Source: Pseudomonas arsenicoxydans | GTDB taxonomy: Bacteria; Pseudomonadota; Gammaproteobacteria; Pseudomonadales; Pseudomonadaceae | Length of the DNA: 64,000 bases | Direction of reading: 5' to 3' | Assembly (NCBI RefSeq): GCF_006438915.1 | Contig: NZ_RCZE01000002.1 | Coordinates: 127,144-191,143 of the forward strand | Shown: piece after piece, positions 51,418-60,581 of the stretch | Position numbering within the stretch: the stretch's first letter is position 1 | How the letters are laid out: each line of letters begins with the position of its first letter | Made by a program: the position numbers and the translations under genes | Notes under the pieces: generated by a model | The model's database searches: none | What the model saw: only the letters and a program-made list of their open reading frames with translations | What the model was told of the DNA's origin: nothing

Positions 51418-51921
51418 TTATAGACCGGCCTGCAACGCCCTGGCCATTTGCAGATGGTTTTGCAGTTTGGGCAGGGTTTCTTCAGCGAACGCTTTAATTT
51501 GCGGGATGTCCGTGGTTTGCGCTTCTTGCTGAAGTTGCTCGATGGCTTCCTGAGTGGTTTTCACCTGACTGGCGGCGTAGGCCTGATCAAAGGTTGCACC
51601 GTCCATCGCTTGCGGCATCAAGGCTTTTGCCTTGTCGACCACCTCTTCGCGCGGGGCCACCGGCAGATCCAGTTGTTTGGCAATTTTTGCCAGATGCTGG
51701 TTGGCGGTGGTGCGGTCGTTGATGACGACGATGGTGTAGTCCTTGACCTCTTTGGATTCGGTTTTCTGGTGCGCCAGGCGACTGGCTTCGATGTCGGCCA
51801 TGCCTTGGGCCGAGGCATCGTTGATGAATTCGGCGGGGGACTGGGCAAAGGCACTGCTGGCGCACAATCCCAGCAGCGTGGCAAAACCTGCATGACGTAT
51901 TCGGGTGGCCATCCGGCTCAT
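51418..51921 (-). CDS. DUF4142 periplasmic protein
   Basis: A 167-residue protein with a signal peptide (FATLLGLCASSAFAQ) and a DUF4142 domain (PAEFINDASAQGMADIEASR, KEVKDYTIVVINDRTTANQH, FAEETLPKLQNHLQMAR). The domain is a ferritin-like four-helix bundle of unknown role, common in stress-induced envelope proteins. AAGGAGGGC precedes ATG 51921. A KGG-repeat small protein gene lies just upstream on the same strand. Confidence 0.88.
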   Translation of the reverse strand: MSRMATRIRHAGFATLLGLCASSAFAQSPAEFINDASAQGMADIEASRLAHQKTESKEVKDYTIVVINDRTTANQHLAKIAKQLDLPVAPREEVVDKAKALMPQAMDGATFDQAYAASQVKTTQEAIEQLQQEAQTTDIPQIKAFAEETLPKLQNHLQMARALQAGL

Positions 51922-51996
51922 GGTCGCGCCCTCCTTCTGAAAAAATTCAAGCGGGAGCTTGCGCCCCCGCCTCTCGATCAAAACCACCTTCAATCA

Positions 51997-52155
51997 CTAC
52001 TTGGACTTCTGAGGACCTTTGCGGCCCATTTCGGGTTTCGTAGAGTCTTTATCAACAGTCGTTGTGGTGGTTTTCCCACCTTTGCGACCGGCTTCAGACG
52101 CCTTCGTTCGATCGTTGGCGAAGTTTCCCGAGTTCGAGTTTCTTGAGTTAGGCAT
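51997..52155 (-). CDS. 52-residue KGG-type stress protein
   Basis: A small, hydrophilic protein: MPNSRNSNSGNFANDRTKA, EAGRKGGKTT and MGRKGPQKSK. The A-G-x-K-G-G repeats match the stress-induced KGG/Con-10-like family of small bacterial proteins. AGAGGTAGAG precedes the ATG at 52155. Position upstream of the DUF4142 gene in the same direction suggests a stress-linked pair. Confidence 0.7.
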   Translation of the reverse strand: MPNSRNSNSGNFANDRTKASEAGRKGGKTTTTTVDKDSTKPEMGRKGPQKSK

Positions 52156-52272
52156 GATTCTCTACCTCTTGGTAAATGATCCAGGCGAGCAACAGCTCGC
52201 ATAAATTCAGAATGAACGAACCCCAAAAGGTTTAGAAAACCTGAAAACGCCGCGACGAACGGCGGCGAGATT

Positions 52273-53622
52273 TCAGATTTCGAGTCGTAGATGATGCTGG
52301 CGTTTGGCAGCGTACATGGCCTCGTCGGCATGCCTGAACAACTGCTTTTCTTCGGTGCCATGCTCGGGGTAATGAGCGACGCCGATACTGGTGTGGATGT
52401 TCAGGTTATGCCCGTCCAGACGCAGCGGCTGAGCCAGGACCTGAAGGATTTTTTCCGCCACGCTGTCAGCGTCTTCCAGGCCGTGGATGCTGTGCAACAA
52501 CACCACAAACTCGTCCCCGCCGATACGCGCCACGGTGTCGGTTTCACGCACGCACCCCTTGATCCGATTGGCCACCGCTTGCAACAGCATGTCGCCCACC
52601 GCATGACCGTGGGTGTCGTTGACGTCCTTGAAGCGGTCGAGGTCGACGTACAGCAACGCCATGCGCCCGCCATCGGCCCGAGCCAGCGCCAGTGAGGCCT
52701 TGAGACGATCACGCAGCAGCTCGCGATTAGGCAGTTGAGTCAGCTGGTCGTACTGCGCCATTCGCTGCAATCGGGCATGCAATTGCTTGCGCTCGATAGC
52801 GGTCGCGACCTGGGCGCAGACGTATTGCAACAGCTCCTTGTCCCGCTCGGTGTAGCGCTCGCCACCTGGAACGCTTTTGACGATGAGCGCGCCAATGGTG
52901 CCGTTTTGCGAGTTCAGGGGCACGCCCAGCCAGCAGGGTGAATTCGGGCCCTCGACCAACATTTCAAAGCCTGCGGGCGAAAGGCCCTGGTCCGGGGTCA
53001 GCAAAATTGGCAAACCGCTGCGGATCACTTCCGCACACAGGCGCCCGGTGATGGTGCCTGGCTGCTCGGGTTGCAGTTCGTCGTCGTTGACGTGATAGGG
53101 AAAATTCAACTGCGCGCAGTGTTCGTCATACAGCGCCACGGAGAAATTCAGCGCGGGCAGCCATTCGCCGATGATCAAGTGGATGTGTTTGAACAGCGCC
53201 AGCAAATCTTCAGCCGCGTGGGCCGCCTCGGAAATCGCATACAACGCCGCTTGCCGGGACTCGGCCTGCTTGCGTTCGGTGATGTCCCGGGCCACGGCAA
53301 TGCGCAACTGATCGACTTCCGACCAGCGCGCCGACCAGAGGATGTGCACCACCTGACCGTCCTTGCGCAGGTAGCGGTTTTCGAAATTGAGTTTGGGCTC
53401 GCCGCCCATGATTTCACGCGCGGCGTCGAGGGTGCGCTGGCGGTCGCCGGGATGCACCATGTCGATCATCGGCTGGCCGATCAGTTCGTCGACGGTGTAG
53501 CCGAAAATGCGCTCACAGGCCGCGCTGACAAAAACGAAGCGACCTTGTTTATCGACCGCACAAACGGCGTCCAGCAACAGGTCGATGTAGCTCGCCAACG
53601 GCGCGGAATTTCTGGATGCCAT
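52273..53622 (-). CDS. PAS-GAF-GGDEF diguanylate cyclase
   Basis: A 449-residue cytoplasmic protein without membrane helices. A PAS domain (residues about 10-125: FVSAACERIFGYTVDELIG), a GAF domain (about 130-275) and a GGDEF domain with GGDEF active site (VARIGGDEFVVLL) and an RETD inhibitory site upstream. It would produce c-di-GMP in response to a cytoplasmic signal. No EAL domain follows. It ends 270 nt downstream of the KGG protein gene. Confidence 0.93.
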   Translation of the reverse strand: MASRNSAPLASYIDLLLDAVCAVDKQGRFVFVSAACERIFGYTVDELIGQPMIDMVHPGDRQRTLDAAREIMGGEPKLNFENRYLRKDGQVVHILWSARWSEVDQLRIAVARDITERKQAESRQAALYAISEAAHAAEDLLALFKHIHLIIGEWLPALNFSVALYDEHCAQLNFPYHVNDDELQPEQPGTITGRLCAEVIRSGLPILLTPDQGLSPAGFEMLVEGPNSPCWLGVPLNSQNGTIGALIVKSVPGGERYTERDKELLQYVCAQVATAIERKQLHARLQRMAQYDQLTQLPNRELLRDRLKASLALARADGGRMALLYVDLDRFKDVNDTHGHAVGDMLLQAVANRIKGCVRETDTVARIGGDEFVVLLHSIHGLEDADSVAEKILQVLAQPLRLDGHNLNIHTSIGVAHYPEHGTEEKQLFRHADEAMYAAKRQHHLRLEI

Positions 53623-53640
53623 GGTGTCCTGCTTATGGCC

Positions 53641-54279
53641 TCAAGCCTTATTCGTGACCAGCCCCGGCAACGCATGCGCCAGGGCATTAATGGCAAAACC
53701 GATAAACATGACCCCGCACAAACGGGTGATCGCCAGTTCATGGCGCTGATACAAGTTGCGAACCTGCCGCGCACCGACGATTCCGATGAGAATAGCGTAG
53801 GCGATCAGGCCACCAACGAAGCTCAGGACAATCAGCCACGGCAGCATCGACCAGTGCAGCAACTCCGCGCGGCTCGACAGCAGCGCCGTGAACGTAGCCA
53901 CCGCCACCGGGTAAGCCTTGGGATTGGTCAGGCCGAACAGAATGCCGTGCCAGAACGGTTGGCGAGCCGTGCCTTGAGGTGCCTCGGCACTGCTGCGTTT
54001 CGCCCGCACGGCACGCAAACCGAGCCAGAACAAATACAACCCGCTGAACACGCCCAAGACATCGAAGGCTGTGCTGCCGATTTCCCGCGCGCCGACAATC
54101 GCAATCAATGCGGTGCTGCACCAGACCACATCGCCCAGCAGATGCCCGCACAAGAACCCCGCCCCAGCCCGCCTACCGCGCGCCGCACCAATGCCGAACA
54201 CCGCCAACACACCCGGTCCCGGCGTGATGCCGTAGATAAAGCCCGAGGCGAGAACAGCCATTAGCAGCGATGGGGTCAT
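53641..54279 (-). CDS. LysE family amino-acid exporter
   Basis: A 212-residue membrane protein with about six helices. SLLMAVLASGFIYGITPGPG at the N-terminus carries the conserved TPGPxx motif of the LysE/RhtB superfamily, and PFWHGILFGLTNPKAYPV the conserved NPK motif. It exports an amino acid or similar small metabolite. It starts 18 nt upstream of the GGDEF gene in the same direction. Confidence 0.9.
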   Translation of the reverse strand: MTPSLLMAVLASGFIYGITPGPGVLAVFGIGAARGRRAGAGFLCGHLLGDVVWCSTALIAIVGAREIGSTAFDVLGVFSGLYLFWLGLRAVRAKRSSAEAPQGTARQPFWHGILFGLTNPKAYPVAVATFTALLSSRAELLHWSMLPWLIVLSFVGGLIAYAILIGIVGARQVRNLYQRHELAITRLCGVMFIGFAINALAHALPGLVTNKA

Positions 54280-54344
54280 CAGGAAATCCTATTGAACTGT
54301 CTGGTGAATGGGCGCCAGTCTATCTCAGGTCCTTGCGCGCGGAC

Positions 54345-54761
54345 TTACTGATCGTCGAAGAACTTCATTCCGGCATAGGGCCGCTGCCGACAGGCCGCCA
54401 GCCGTGACGCCAGATCGCCAACATGGGCTTCAAGCTTGTGGCCGTCCGGGTCGAGGAAATAGAACGATGCGCCTTCGCTGCGGTTGTCGCGCCATTCCTG
54501 AACGTTGGCGGATCGCAGGCGCTCGACGAACGTGGCGAAATCTGCTGCGTCCAGGCTGAAGGCGTAGTGGGTGTAGTCGGCGGTGGGTTCGGATTTGCGC
54601 AGAGGGTCGAGGGAAAGGCACAACCAGAGTCCGGGGAGCGAGAGGTAGGCGCCGGTGTCCCACGTCGCTTCGAGGCGCAGTTGCAGGCGTTTTTGGTAGA
54701 ACGCCACGCTGCGATTCAGGTCTGTGACGGCGAGGGTGAGGTGGTTGAGGCCGGTTAGCAA
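54345..54761 (-). CDS. fosA: fosfomycin resistance glutathione transferase FosA
   Basis: A 138-residue glyoxalase-superfamily metalloenzyme: [20 protein letters not shown] has the first His ligand, [14 protein letters not shown] the second, and [16 protein letters not shown] the Glu ligand near residue 110. It opens fosfomycin with glutathione in a Mn2+-dependent reaction. The start codon is TTG at 54761 (plus-strand CAA 54759-54761), with GAGGT upstream; the nearest ATG would cut off the first strand. Confidence 0.93.
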   Translation of the reverse strand: MLTGLNHLTLAVTDLNRSVAFYQKRLQLRLEATWDTGAYLSLPGLWLCLSLDPLRKSEPTADYTHYAFSLDAADFATFVERLRSANVQEWRDNRSEGASFYFLDPDGHKLEAHVGDLASRLAACRQRPYAGMKFFDDQ

Positions 54762-54896
54762 TTTCGTTACCTCGCGGGTATGTTCTGAATGTCAGTATCT
54801 GGAGCGCAACACCAATGGAAAAGGCCAAACCCAAAAAATCTTAGCGAAACGCCATCGCCAGGACCGGCCCGCGCGCACTCGGCGCACGAGGCCCTG

Positions 54897-55004
54897 ATGA
54901 TCGACGACATTCAGCGAGCCCTGAGTGAAGCGGACAATGGTGATTTCGCTAGCCCAAAAGAACTGAAAGCAGTAGTTGGCAAATGGGTAACTGATATCAG
55001 CTGA
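54897..55004 (+). pseudogene. possible antitoxin-type C-terminal remnant
   Basis: A 35-codon frame MIDDIQRALSEADNGDFASP, then VVGKWVTDIS. The pattern resembles the C-terminal half of ribbon-helix-helix (CopG/ParD) antitoxins, whose N-terminal DNA-binding part is missing. No toxin gene follows. Low support. Confidence 0.25.
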
Positions 55005-55069
55005 TAAAGGAATCTCAAAATCGTATTGCTCGTCTCGACCACAATACTCAGCGTGCAGGAACATCACGA

Positions 55070-55981
55070 TTAACCGCGCGCTATTGCGTCCTCAATCCGC
55101 CCATTCAACCAATTCAACGCCTGATCCCCTCCCCGCCGTTTGTGCCACACCAACACGAACGTAAACGACGGGATATGAAACGGTGGCGGGACGACGATCA
55201 GCGACTGCTGATCGATGTTGAGCAAACCTCGCGAAGCCACCGTCAAAATCAAATCCGTACCACTGATGAACTCTGGCGCAACGCTCCAGTGCGGCAGGCT
55301 GACGGCCACTCGGCGGCGCTCTCGCAACGCGGTCAGGGCCCGTTCGATTTCCGGGGTGCCGCTGCCGCGCATTTCCAGCAGGACATGCGGGCGGGCGAGG
55401 TAGGTTGGCAGGTCGAGGGTGCCGTTGGCGGGCAGGCTGTTGCGGTCGATCAGGCAGGCGTAGTGCTCTTCGAACAACGGGGTGCTGCGCAGGTCGTTCG
55501 GCATTTCCGGGAATACTCCCGCCGCCACGTCGATGTCACCGTTGAGCACGCCATCGAGCATGCCTTCGCGGCTGGCGTGGGAGACTTGGAGGTCGATCCC
55601 CGGCGCTTCCCGGCGCAAGGTTCGAATCAGCCCTGGCAAGACAATAGCGGCGCCGTAGTCCGACATCGCCAGGCGAAAGGTGCGCTTGGCGGTGGCCGGA
55701 TCGAACGCGTTTGGTGCCAGCAGCGATTGCACCTGGGCCAGCGCTTCGGCCAGTGGTGCCATTAACTCCAGCGCTCGCGGCGTGGCGACCAGCCCCGCGC
55801 CCGCGCGCACCAGCAATGGATCGCCGAGCATGTCGCGCAACCGAGCCAGGGCGTGGCTGACCGCGGGCTGACTGAGGTGCAGGCGCTCGGCGGCGCGAGT
55901 CACGTGCTGCTCGCTAAGCAAGGCGTCGAGGATCACCAGCAGGTTGAGGTCGATGCGCCGTAGATCATTCATCTGATGCAT
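55070..55981 (-). CDS. LysR-family transcriptional regulator
   Basis: A 303-residue LysR regulator. The winged helix is at residues about 7-65 (LNLLVILDALLSEQHVTRAA, then LHLSQPAVSHALARLRD), followed by a substrate-binding effector domain. Starts at 55981 or three codons later at 55972 are both possible. It is divergent from the DMT-type membrane gene (56059), 77 bp away, and probably controls it. Confidence 0.9.
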   Translation of the reverse strand: MHQMNDLRRIDLNLLVILDALLSEQHVTRAAERLHLSQPAVSHALARLRDMLGDPLLVRAGAGLVATPRALELMAPLAEALAQVQSLLAPNAFDPATAKRTFRLAMSDYGAAIVLPGLIRTLRREAPGIDLQVSHASREGMLDGVLNGDIDVAAGVFPEMPNDLRSTPLFEEHYACLIDRNSLPANGTLDLPTYLARPHVLLEMRGSGTPEIERALTALRERRRVAVSLPHWSVAPEFISGTDLILTVASRGLLNIDQQSLIVVPPPFHIPSFTFVLVWHKRRGGDQALNWLNGRIEDAIARG

Positions 55982-56058
55982 GTTCTGGATAGCAATTTGG
56001 AATTTAAATCTGCGCGACGAATACTCTAGAGTCCAGCAAAACCTGTTGGAGATTGATC

Positions 56059-56547
56059 ATGAGTACATTGCACTGGGCCGGGGTATTGCTACTGGCCGTG
56101 ATTGCAGGGGCGGTGGTGCCTTTTCAGAGCGCGATCAATGCCAACCTCACGCGCGGTCTGGGGCATCCGTTGTGGGCGACGCTGGCGTCGTTGCTGGTGA
56201 GTATTGTGGTGCTGTTGCCGGTTATGTTGGCGCTGAGATTGCCGTTGCCATCGATGGGGTTTATCAGCAAGGCGCCCCTGTGGATGTGGGCCGGTGGGGC
56301 GTTTGGGGTGTGTTTTGTTGCGTTGGCGTTGATGCTGGTACCGAAGCTTGGGGCATCGGGGTTTATTGCGCTGGCGTTGGCGGGGCAAGTGGTGGCGTCA
56401 CTGGTGCTGGATCACTTCGGGTTGTTTGGGTTGGTGGAGCGGCACATGACCTTGCCGCGGGTGTTGGGGGCGGTGTTGTTGGTGGCGGGGGTGGCGTTGA
56501 TTCAGTTTGGGGCTTTGCCCGCAAAGGGCTTAGTGGCGGCGGATTGA
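56059..56547 (+). CDS. DMT-family (DUF606/YdcZ) transporter
   Basis: A 162-residue protein with five hydrophobic helices: LHWAGVLLLAVIAGAVVPFQ, ATLASLLVSIVVLLPVML, and a C-terminal LPRVLGAVLLVAGVALIQFG. This layout matches the five-helix DUF606/YdcZ branch of the drug/metabolite transporter superfamily. ATG at 56059 is preferred over a TTG two codons earlier. Confidence 0.85.
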   Translation: MSTLHWAGVLLLAVIAGAVVPFQSAINANLTRGLGHPLWATLASLLVSIVVLLPVMLALRLPLPSMGFISKAPLWMWAGGAFGVCFVALALMLVPKLGASGFIALALAGQVVASLVLDHFGLFGLVERHMTLPRVLGAVLLVAGVALIQFGALPAKGLVAAD

Positions 56548-56585
56548 TGTGTCATATGGAAGATATTCAGTGCATGTCATTCCGT

Positions 56586-56679
56586 CTTCGCGAGCAAGCC
56601 CGCTCCCACATTTGATCTCCAGGGTGCACTGTATTTGTGTACGACTTCGATCAAATGTGGGAGCGGGCTTGCTCGCGAA
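56586..56679. repeat. REP pair (BIME)
   Basis: CTTCGCGAGCAAGCCCGCTC and its inverted copy around a 42-nt spacer, between the DMT gene and the convergent MFS gene. Confidence 0.85.
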
Positions 56680-56704
56680 AGCGGCCTATCCAACGACGCA
56701 GATT

Positions 56705-58036
56705 TTAGAACTTGTCGAGCGTACGCAGCTTCTGCGGCAACCCCCACATCAGCAGCGCAACGGCGATCAGCGCGCAGACACCGATCACATACAGCGCCGG
56801 TGTGGTACTGCCGGTCAGGTCCTTGATCCGCCCCACCATCACCGGGCTGACGATCCCGCCAAACTGGCCCAGGGTGTTGATCACCGCAATCCCGCCCGCC
56901 GCCCCTGCGCCGGCACCGGCCAGGAGTTTTGGCGGCAGGGTCCAGAAGCTCGGGATCGACGCGATGATCCCGGCGCCAAGCAAGCCCAGCGCAACAATCA
57001 GGAAGGTCGTGTGATCAGCGAAGATCCCGGCGCAGAAGAACCCTACCGCGCCCACCGCCACCAAGCCGGCGACAAACTTGCGCCGCTCACCGGTCGAGTC
57101 GGACAAGCGCCCGATCACCACCATGCTGATCGCGCCGCAAATGTAAGGAATGGCGGTGAGCAAACCGATCATCACCGGGCTTTCGGTGCCGGCACTGCGG
57201 ATCAGTTGCGGGGCCCAGAAATTCAAGCCGTAGGACGCCACTTGAATCAGGAAGTAGATCAGCCCCAGTGTCAGGAATCCCGGAATGCGCAGCGCCGCGA
57301 GCAACGAGCCACCACTTTTGTGCGGTTCATGAATAGCAATGCGGCTAGCCAGCAGAGTCTTCTCGGAAGCGGTCAGCCAATGGGCGTCTTCAATGCGGTC
57401 CTTGAGCAAGGTCAGCACCAGCAAACCGAGGCCGATGCACGGCACGCCGCCCAGCAGGAACAACCAGTGCCAGCCGCGCATGTCGAGGAAACCGTCGAGG
57501 TGTTGCAGCACCAGCCCGGAGAAAGGCGCGCCGACCAGACCGGCAAACGCCGACGACAGAAACAGCATCGAGGTGATCCGGCCGCGAAAGTGCTGCGGAA
57601 ACCACAGCGTCAGGTAATACAACACGCCCGGTGCAAAACCGGCTTCCATCGCACCGATCACAAAGCGCAGCGCATAGAACTGCCATTCGCTATTGACGAA
57701 GACCATGGCCGCAGTGGCGAGCCCCCAGGACATCATGATCCGGGCGATCCAGCGCCGCGCGCCGACCTTGTACAGCATCATGTTGCTCGGCACTTCGAAC
57801 AGCACGTAGCCAACCACAAACAGCCCGGCGCCGAGGCCGTAGGCGGTGTCACTCAGGCTCAGGTCGGTCTGTAGCTGGAACTTGGCGAAACTGATGTTGA
57901 TACGGTCGAAAAACGCGAACAGGTAGCAAACCATGATCAGCGGCATCACGCGCCAGGCGACCTTGCTGACCAGGGCTTTTTCTTCGTCGTGGCTAACGGA
58001 CGGGCTCGCGCCCGCCTCCAATACATTGAGGCTCAT
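56705..58036 (-). CDS. MFS transporter, anion:cation symporter type
   Basis: A 443-residue twelve-helix MFS protein. The N-terminal half has CYLFAFFDRINISFAKFQLQ, typical of the ACS (phthalate/glucarate/tartrate) subfamily with the conserved DR-N motif, and GAMEAGFAPGVLYYLTLWFP. It probably imports the organic acid that the downstream-positioned CoA-transferase and lyase degrade. MSLNVLEAG at 58036 is the start; the frame is open upstream through a REP without reason. It is last in the minus-strand group, behind a REP. Confidence 0.9.
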   Translation of the reverse strand: MSLNVLEAGASPSVSHDEEKALVSKVAWRVMPLIMVCYLFAFFDRINISFAKFQLQTDLSLSDTAYGLGAGLFVVGYVLFEVPSNMMLYKVGARRWIARIMMSWGLATAAMVFVNSEWQFYALRFVIGAMEAGFAPGVLYYLTLWFPQHFRGRITSMLFLSSAFAGLVGAPFSGLVLQHLDGFLDMRGWHWLFLLGGVPCIGLGLLVLTLLKDRIEDAHWLTASEKTLLASRIAIHEPHKSGGSLLAALRIPGFLTLGLIYFLIQVASYGLNFWAPQLIRSAGTESPVMIGLLTAIPYICGAISMVVIGRLSDSTGERRKFVAGLVAVGAVGFFCAGIFADHTTFLIVALGLLGAGIIASIPSFWTLPPKLLAGAGAGAAGGIAVINTLGQFGGIVSPVMVGRIKDLTGSTTPALYVIGVCALIAVALLMWGLPQKLRTLDKF

Positions 58037-58116
58037 GGTGGTTCTCCAGGCGGACTTCCCGTGGGTGTCCGATTGTTTTTGTTGTCTGGTTGAGTGGGAC
58101 TGTAGAGGAGCTTTAC

Positions 58117-58206
58117 TGTGGGAGCGGGCTTGCTCGCGAAGGCGGTGTGTCAGTCGACAACAATGCTGAATGTCAGACCGCATTCGCGAGCAAGCCCGCT
58201 CCCACA
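58117..58206. repeat. REP pair (BIME)
   Basis: TGTGGGAGCGGGCTTGCTCG and its inverted copy around a spacer of about 43 nt, between the MFS and lyase genes. The spacer (GGTGTGTCAGTCGACA, then ATGCTG) resembles the one at 35361-35457. Confidence 0.85.
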
Positions 58207-58223
58207 TGGGGATTTTGGGTGGG

Positions 58224-59150
58224 TCAGGAAGGCGTCGGATGCAGGTCGCAATTGCGGCCGGCCTTGGCCAGTTGACCCGGCACTTCGTGGCCCAGCAGCG
58301 CGGGCAACCCTCGGGACAATCGCAGCAGCAGCGGCAGGTCGATGCCGGTGTGAATGCCGATTTCATCGCACAGGTTGACCAAGTCTTCGGTACAGATATT
58401 GCCCGAGGCACCCGGCGCAAACGGGCAACCGCCAAGCCCGCCGAGCGCGGCATCAAAGCGTCGGGCACCGGCCTCATAAGCGGCCAGCACGTTGCACAAG
58501 CCGAGGCCGCGGGTGTTGTGGAAATGCAGGGTCAAATCCGCGGGCGAAACCCGTTGCAACACCCGTCGTACCAACCTGTCGACCTGTCGCGGATTGGCCA
58601 TGCCAGTGGTATCGGCCAGGGTAATGCCTTGAATCCCGAGTTCTTGATAGGCCTCAACGATTTGCAGCACGCGATCCTCATCAATCCTGCCTTCGAACGG
58701 GCAACCAAACGTGGTGGCGATGCTGCCGTTGAGCCGCACCTGCGTGCCGCCGGCGTAGTGCACGATCTCGCCGAACGCGGCCAGCGAGTCTTCGCAGCGC
58801 ATGCGCATGTTCGCCAGGTTATGGGTCTGGCTGGCGGACATTACCAGGTTCAGCTCATCGGCCCGCGTCGCCAACGCCCGTTGCGCGCCCTTGAGGTTGG
58901 GGATCAACGCGACGTAGATCACCCCCGGTTGGCGGGTGATGCCCTTGAACACCGACTCGCCATCGCGCAACGCCGGAATAGCCTTGGGCGAGACAAACGA
59001 ACCGGCCTCGATACGGCTGAACCCGGCCAGCGACAATTGATCGATCAGGGCAATCTTGTCGACGGTTTCAACCCACGTCGGCTCGATCTGCAAACCGTCG
59101 CGCGGCGAGACTTCCTGAACGATCAGGGTCTGGGAAAAATCAGTGATCAT
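58224..59150 (-). CDS. hydroxymethylglutaryl-CoA lyase family enzyme
   Basis: A 308-residue HMGL-like TIM barrel. VQEVSPRDGLQIEP at the N-terminus holds the Arg-Asp pair, TLADTTGMANP and TLHFHNTRGLGLCNV the metal-binding His residues, and GLGGCPFAPGASGNICTED the conserved Cys loop. HMG-CoA lyase makes acetoacetate and acetyl-CoA; citramalyl-CoA or other 3-hydroxyacyl-CoA substrates are possible. The ATG overlaps the CoA-transferase stop by 4 nt. Confidence 0.9.
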   Translation of the reverse strand: MITDFSQTLIVQEVSPRDGLQIEPTWVETVDKIALIDQLSLAGFSRIEAGSFVSPKAIPALRDGESVFKGITRQPGVIYVALIPNLKGAQRALATRADELNLVMSASQTHNLANMRMRCEDSLAAFGEIVHYAGGTQVRLNGSIATTFGCPFEGRIDEDRVLQIVEAYQELGIQGITLADTTGMANPRQVDRLVRRVLQRVSPADLTLHFHNTRGLGLCNVLAAYEAGARRFDAALGGLGGCPFAPGASGNICTEDLVNLCDEIGIHTGIDLPLLLRLSRGLPALLGHEVPGQLAKAGRNCDLHPTPS

Positions 59151-60340
59151 TGCACCACCCCTTCAGTTTTCAGGCGTTCGATATCAGCGTCCGTCAGGCC
59201 CAGCCCGGCGAGAATCCCGTCGGTGTGCTGGCCCAGACTCGGCCCCGACCAGTTCACGCCACCCGGGGTTTCCGAGAGTTTCGGCACGATGCCCGGCATT
59301 TTCACTGTTGCGCCGCCCGGCAGGTCGGCGCTGAGCAACATCTCCCGCGCCTGATAATGCGGGTCGGCGACGATGTCGGCCACCGAATAGATGCGCCCGG
59401 CGGGGACTTCTGCGGCTTCCAGCGCCGACAGCACAGCGTCGATCGGCAGGCTGCTAGTCCAGTGGGTAATCGCGGCGTCGAGCACATTGCTTTTCAAGGC
59501 ACGGCCGTCGTTATGCGCAAATTCCGGCGCATCCGCCAGATCGCGCCGGCCGATGACCTCCATCAAGCGCTTGTAGATCGGGTCGCTGTTGCCGGCGATC
59601 ACCACGTAAGCGCCATCGGCCGTCAGATAGGTATTGGACGGGGCGATGCCCGGCAAGGCACCGCCGCTGCGCTCACGGACATGGCCGAGCATGTCGTATT
59701 CCGGCACCAGGCTTTCCATGACGTTGAATACGCTTTCGGCCAGTGATACATCGACCACTTGCCCGCCGCCCTGCCCGGTCTTGACCCGCAGCAACGACAT
59801 CAAGGCACCGATCACTGCGTGCAGCGAGGCGAGGGAGTCGCCGAGGCTGACGCCCACCCGCGCTGGCGGTGAGCCGGGGGTGCCGGTGGTGTAGCGAATC
59901 CCGCCCATGGCCTCGCCGATGGCGCCGAATCCCGGGCGATCTCGGTAGGGGCCGGTCTGGCCGTAACCGGAAATCCGTACCAGCGTCAGGTTGGGATTGA
60001 GGGCGTGCAACACGTCCCAGCCCAACCCGAGTTTTTCCAGGGCGCCGGGGCGCAGGTTTTCGATCAGCACGTCGGCGCTGGTCGCCAGTTGCTTGACCAG
60101 TTCGATGCCTTCGGGGGATTTGAGATTGAGTGCCAGGGACTTCTTATTGCGCGATTGCAGGTACCACCACAACGACGTGCCTTCGTGCAGCTTGCGCCAT
60201 TTGCGCAGGGGATCGCCCTGGCCCATGGCTTCGATCTTGATCACGTCGGCGCCGAACTCGGCGAGCATGCGCGCGGCGAAGGGGGCGGCGATCAACGTGC
60301 CGATCTCGATCACTTTGATTGCACTTAACGGGGCAGTCAT
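59147..60340 (-). CDS. CaiB/BaiF family CoA-transferase
   Basis: A 397-residue class III CoA-transferase: KVIEIGTLIAAPFAARMLAE at the N-terminus, GADVIKIEAMGQGDPLRKW, and the catalytic Asp in VVDVSLAESVFNVMESL, about residue 175. It transfers CoA to a carboxylic acid from a donor such as succinyl-CoA. With the lyase it forms an acid activation-and-cleavage pair. Translationally coupled to the lyase gene. Confidence 0.92.
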   Translation of the reverse strand: MTAPLSAIKVIEIGTLIAAPFAARMLAEFGADVIKIEAMGQGDPLRKWRKLHEGTSLWWYLQSRNKKSLALNLKSPEGIELVKQLATSADVLIENLRPGALEKLGLGWDVLHALNPNLTLVRISGYGQTGPYRDRPGFGAIGEAMGGIRYTTGTPGSPPARVGVSLGDSLASLHAVIGALMSLLRVKTGQGGGQVVDVSLAESVFNVMESLVPEYDMLGHVRERSGGALPGIAPSNTYLTADGAYVVIAGNSDPIYKRLMEVIGRRDLADAPEFAHNDGRALKSNVLDAAITHWTSSLPIDAVLSALEAAEVPAGRIYSVADIVADPHYQAREMLLSADLPGGATVKMPGIVPKLSETPGGVNWSGPSLGQHTDGILAGLGLTDADIERLKTEGVVQ

Positions 60341-60471
60341 CGCGGATACCTCTTGTTCTTGGAATAGGCGCCAAGGCTAGAGGAGCCGGGGTTAAGGAAT
60401 CCAACCTTCAGTTGGCAACGGGCGTTCGTGAAACGCGAACGCTCCCGGGATTGCCACGACCTGAGGACCGC

Positions 60472-60555
60472 CTTCGCGAGCAAGCCCGCTCCCACATTTA
60501 ACCGAGTTCCTCCATGAGAATGCGGTTGAATGTGGGAGCGGGCTTGCTCGCGAAG
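60472..60555. repeat. REP pair (BIME)
   Basis: CTTCGCGAGCAAGCCCGCTC and its inverted copy around a 36-nt spacer, between the CoA-transferase gene and the LysR gene. Confidence 0.85.
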
Positions 60556-60581
60556 GGGCCGGCACAGCCACTAAAGAAACA

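Noticed and set aside
58037..58477. N-terminal extension of the MFS frame through the REP pair into the lyase gene
   Set aside because: The frame only stays open by chance; MSLNVLEAG at 58036 gives a normal MFS N-terminus.
9848..60555. Repeated REP units as a CRISPR array
   Set aside because: The copies are dispersed inverted pairs, not regularly spaced direct repeats, and no cas gene is present.
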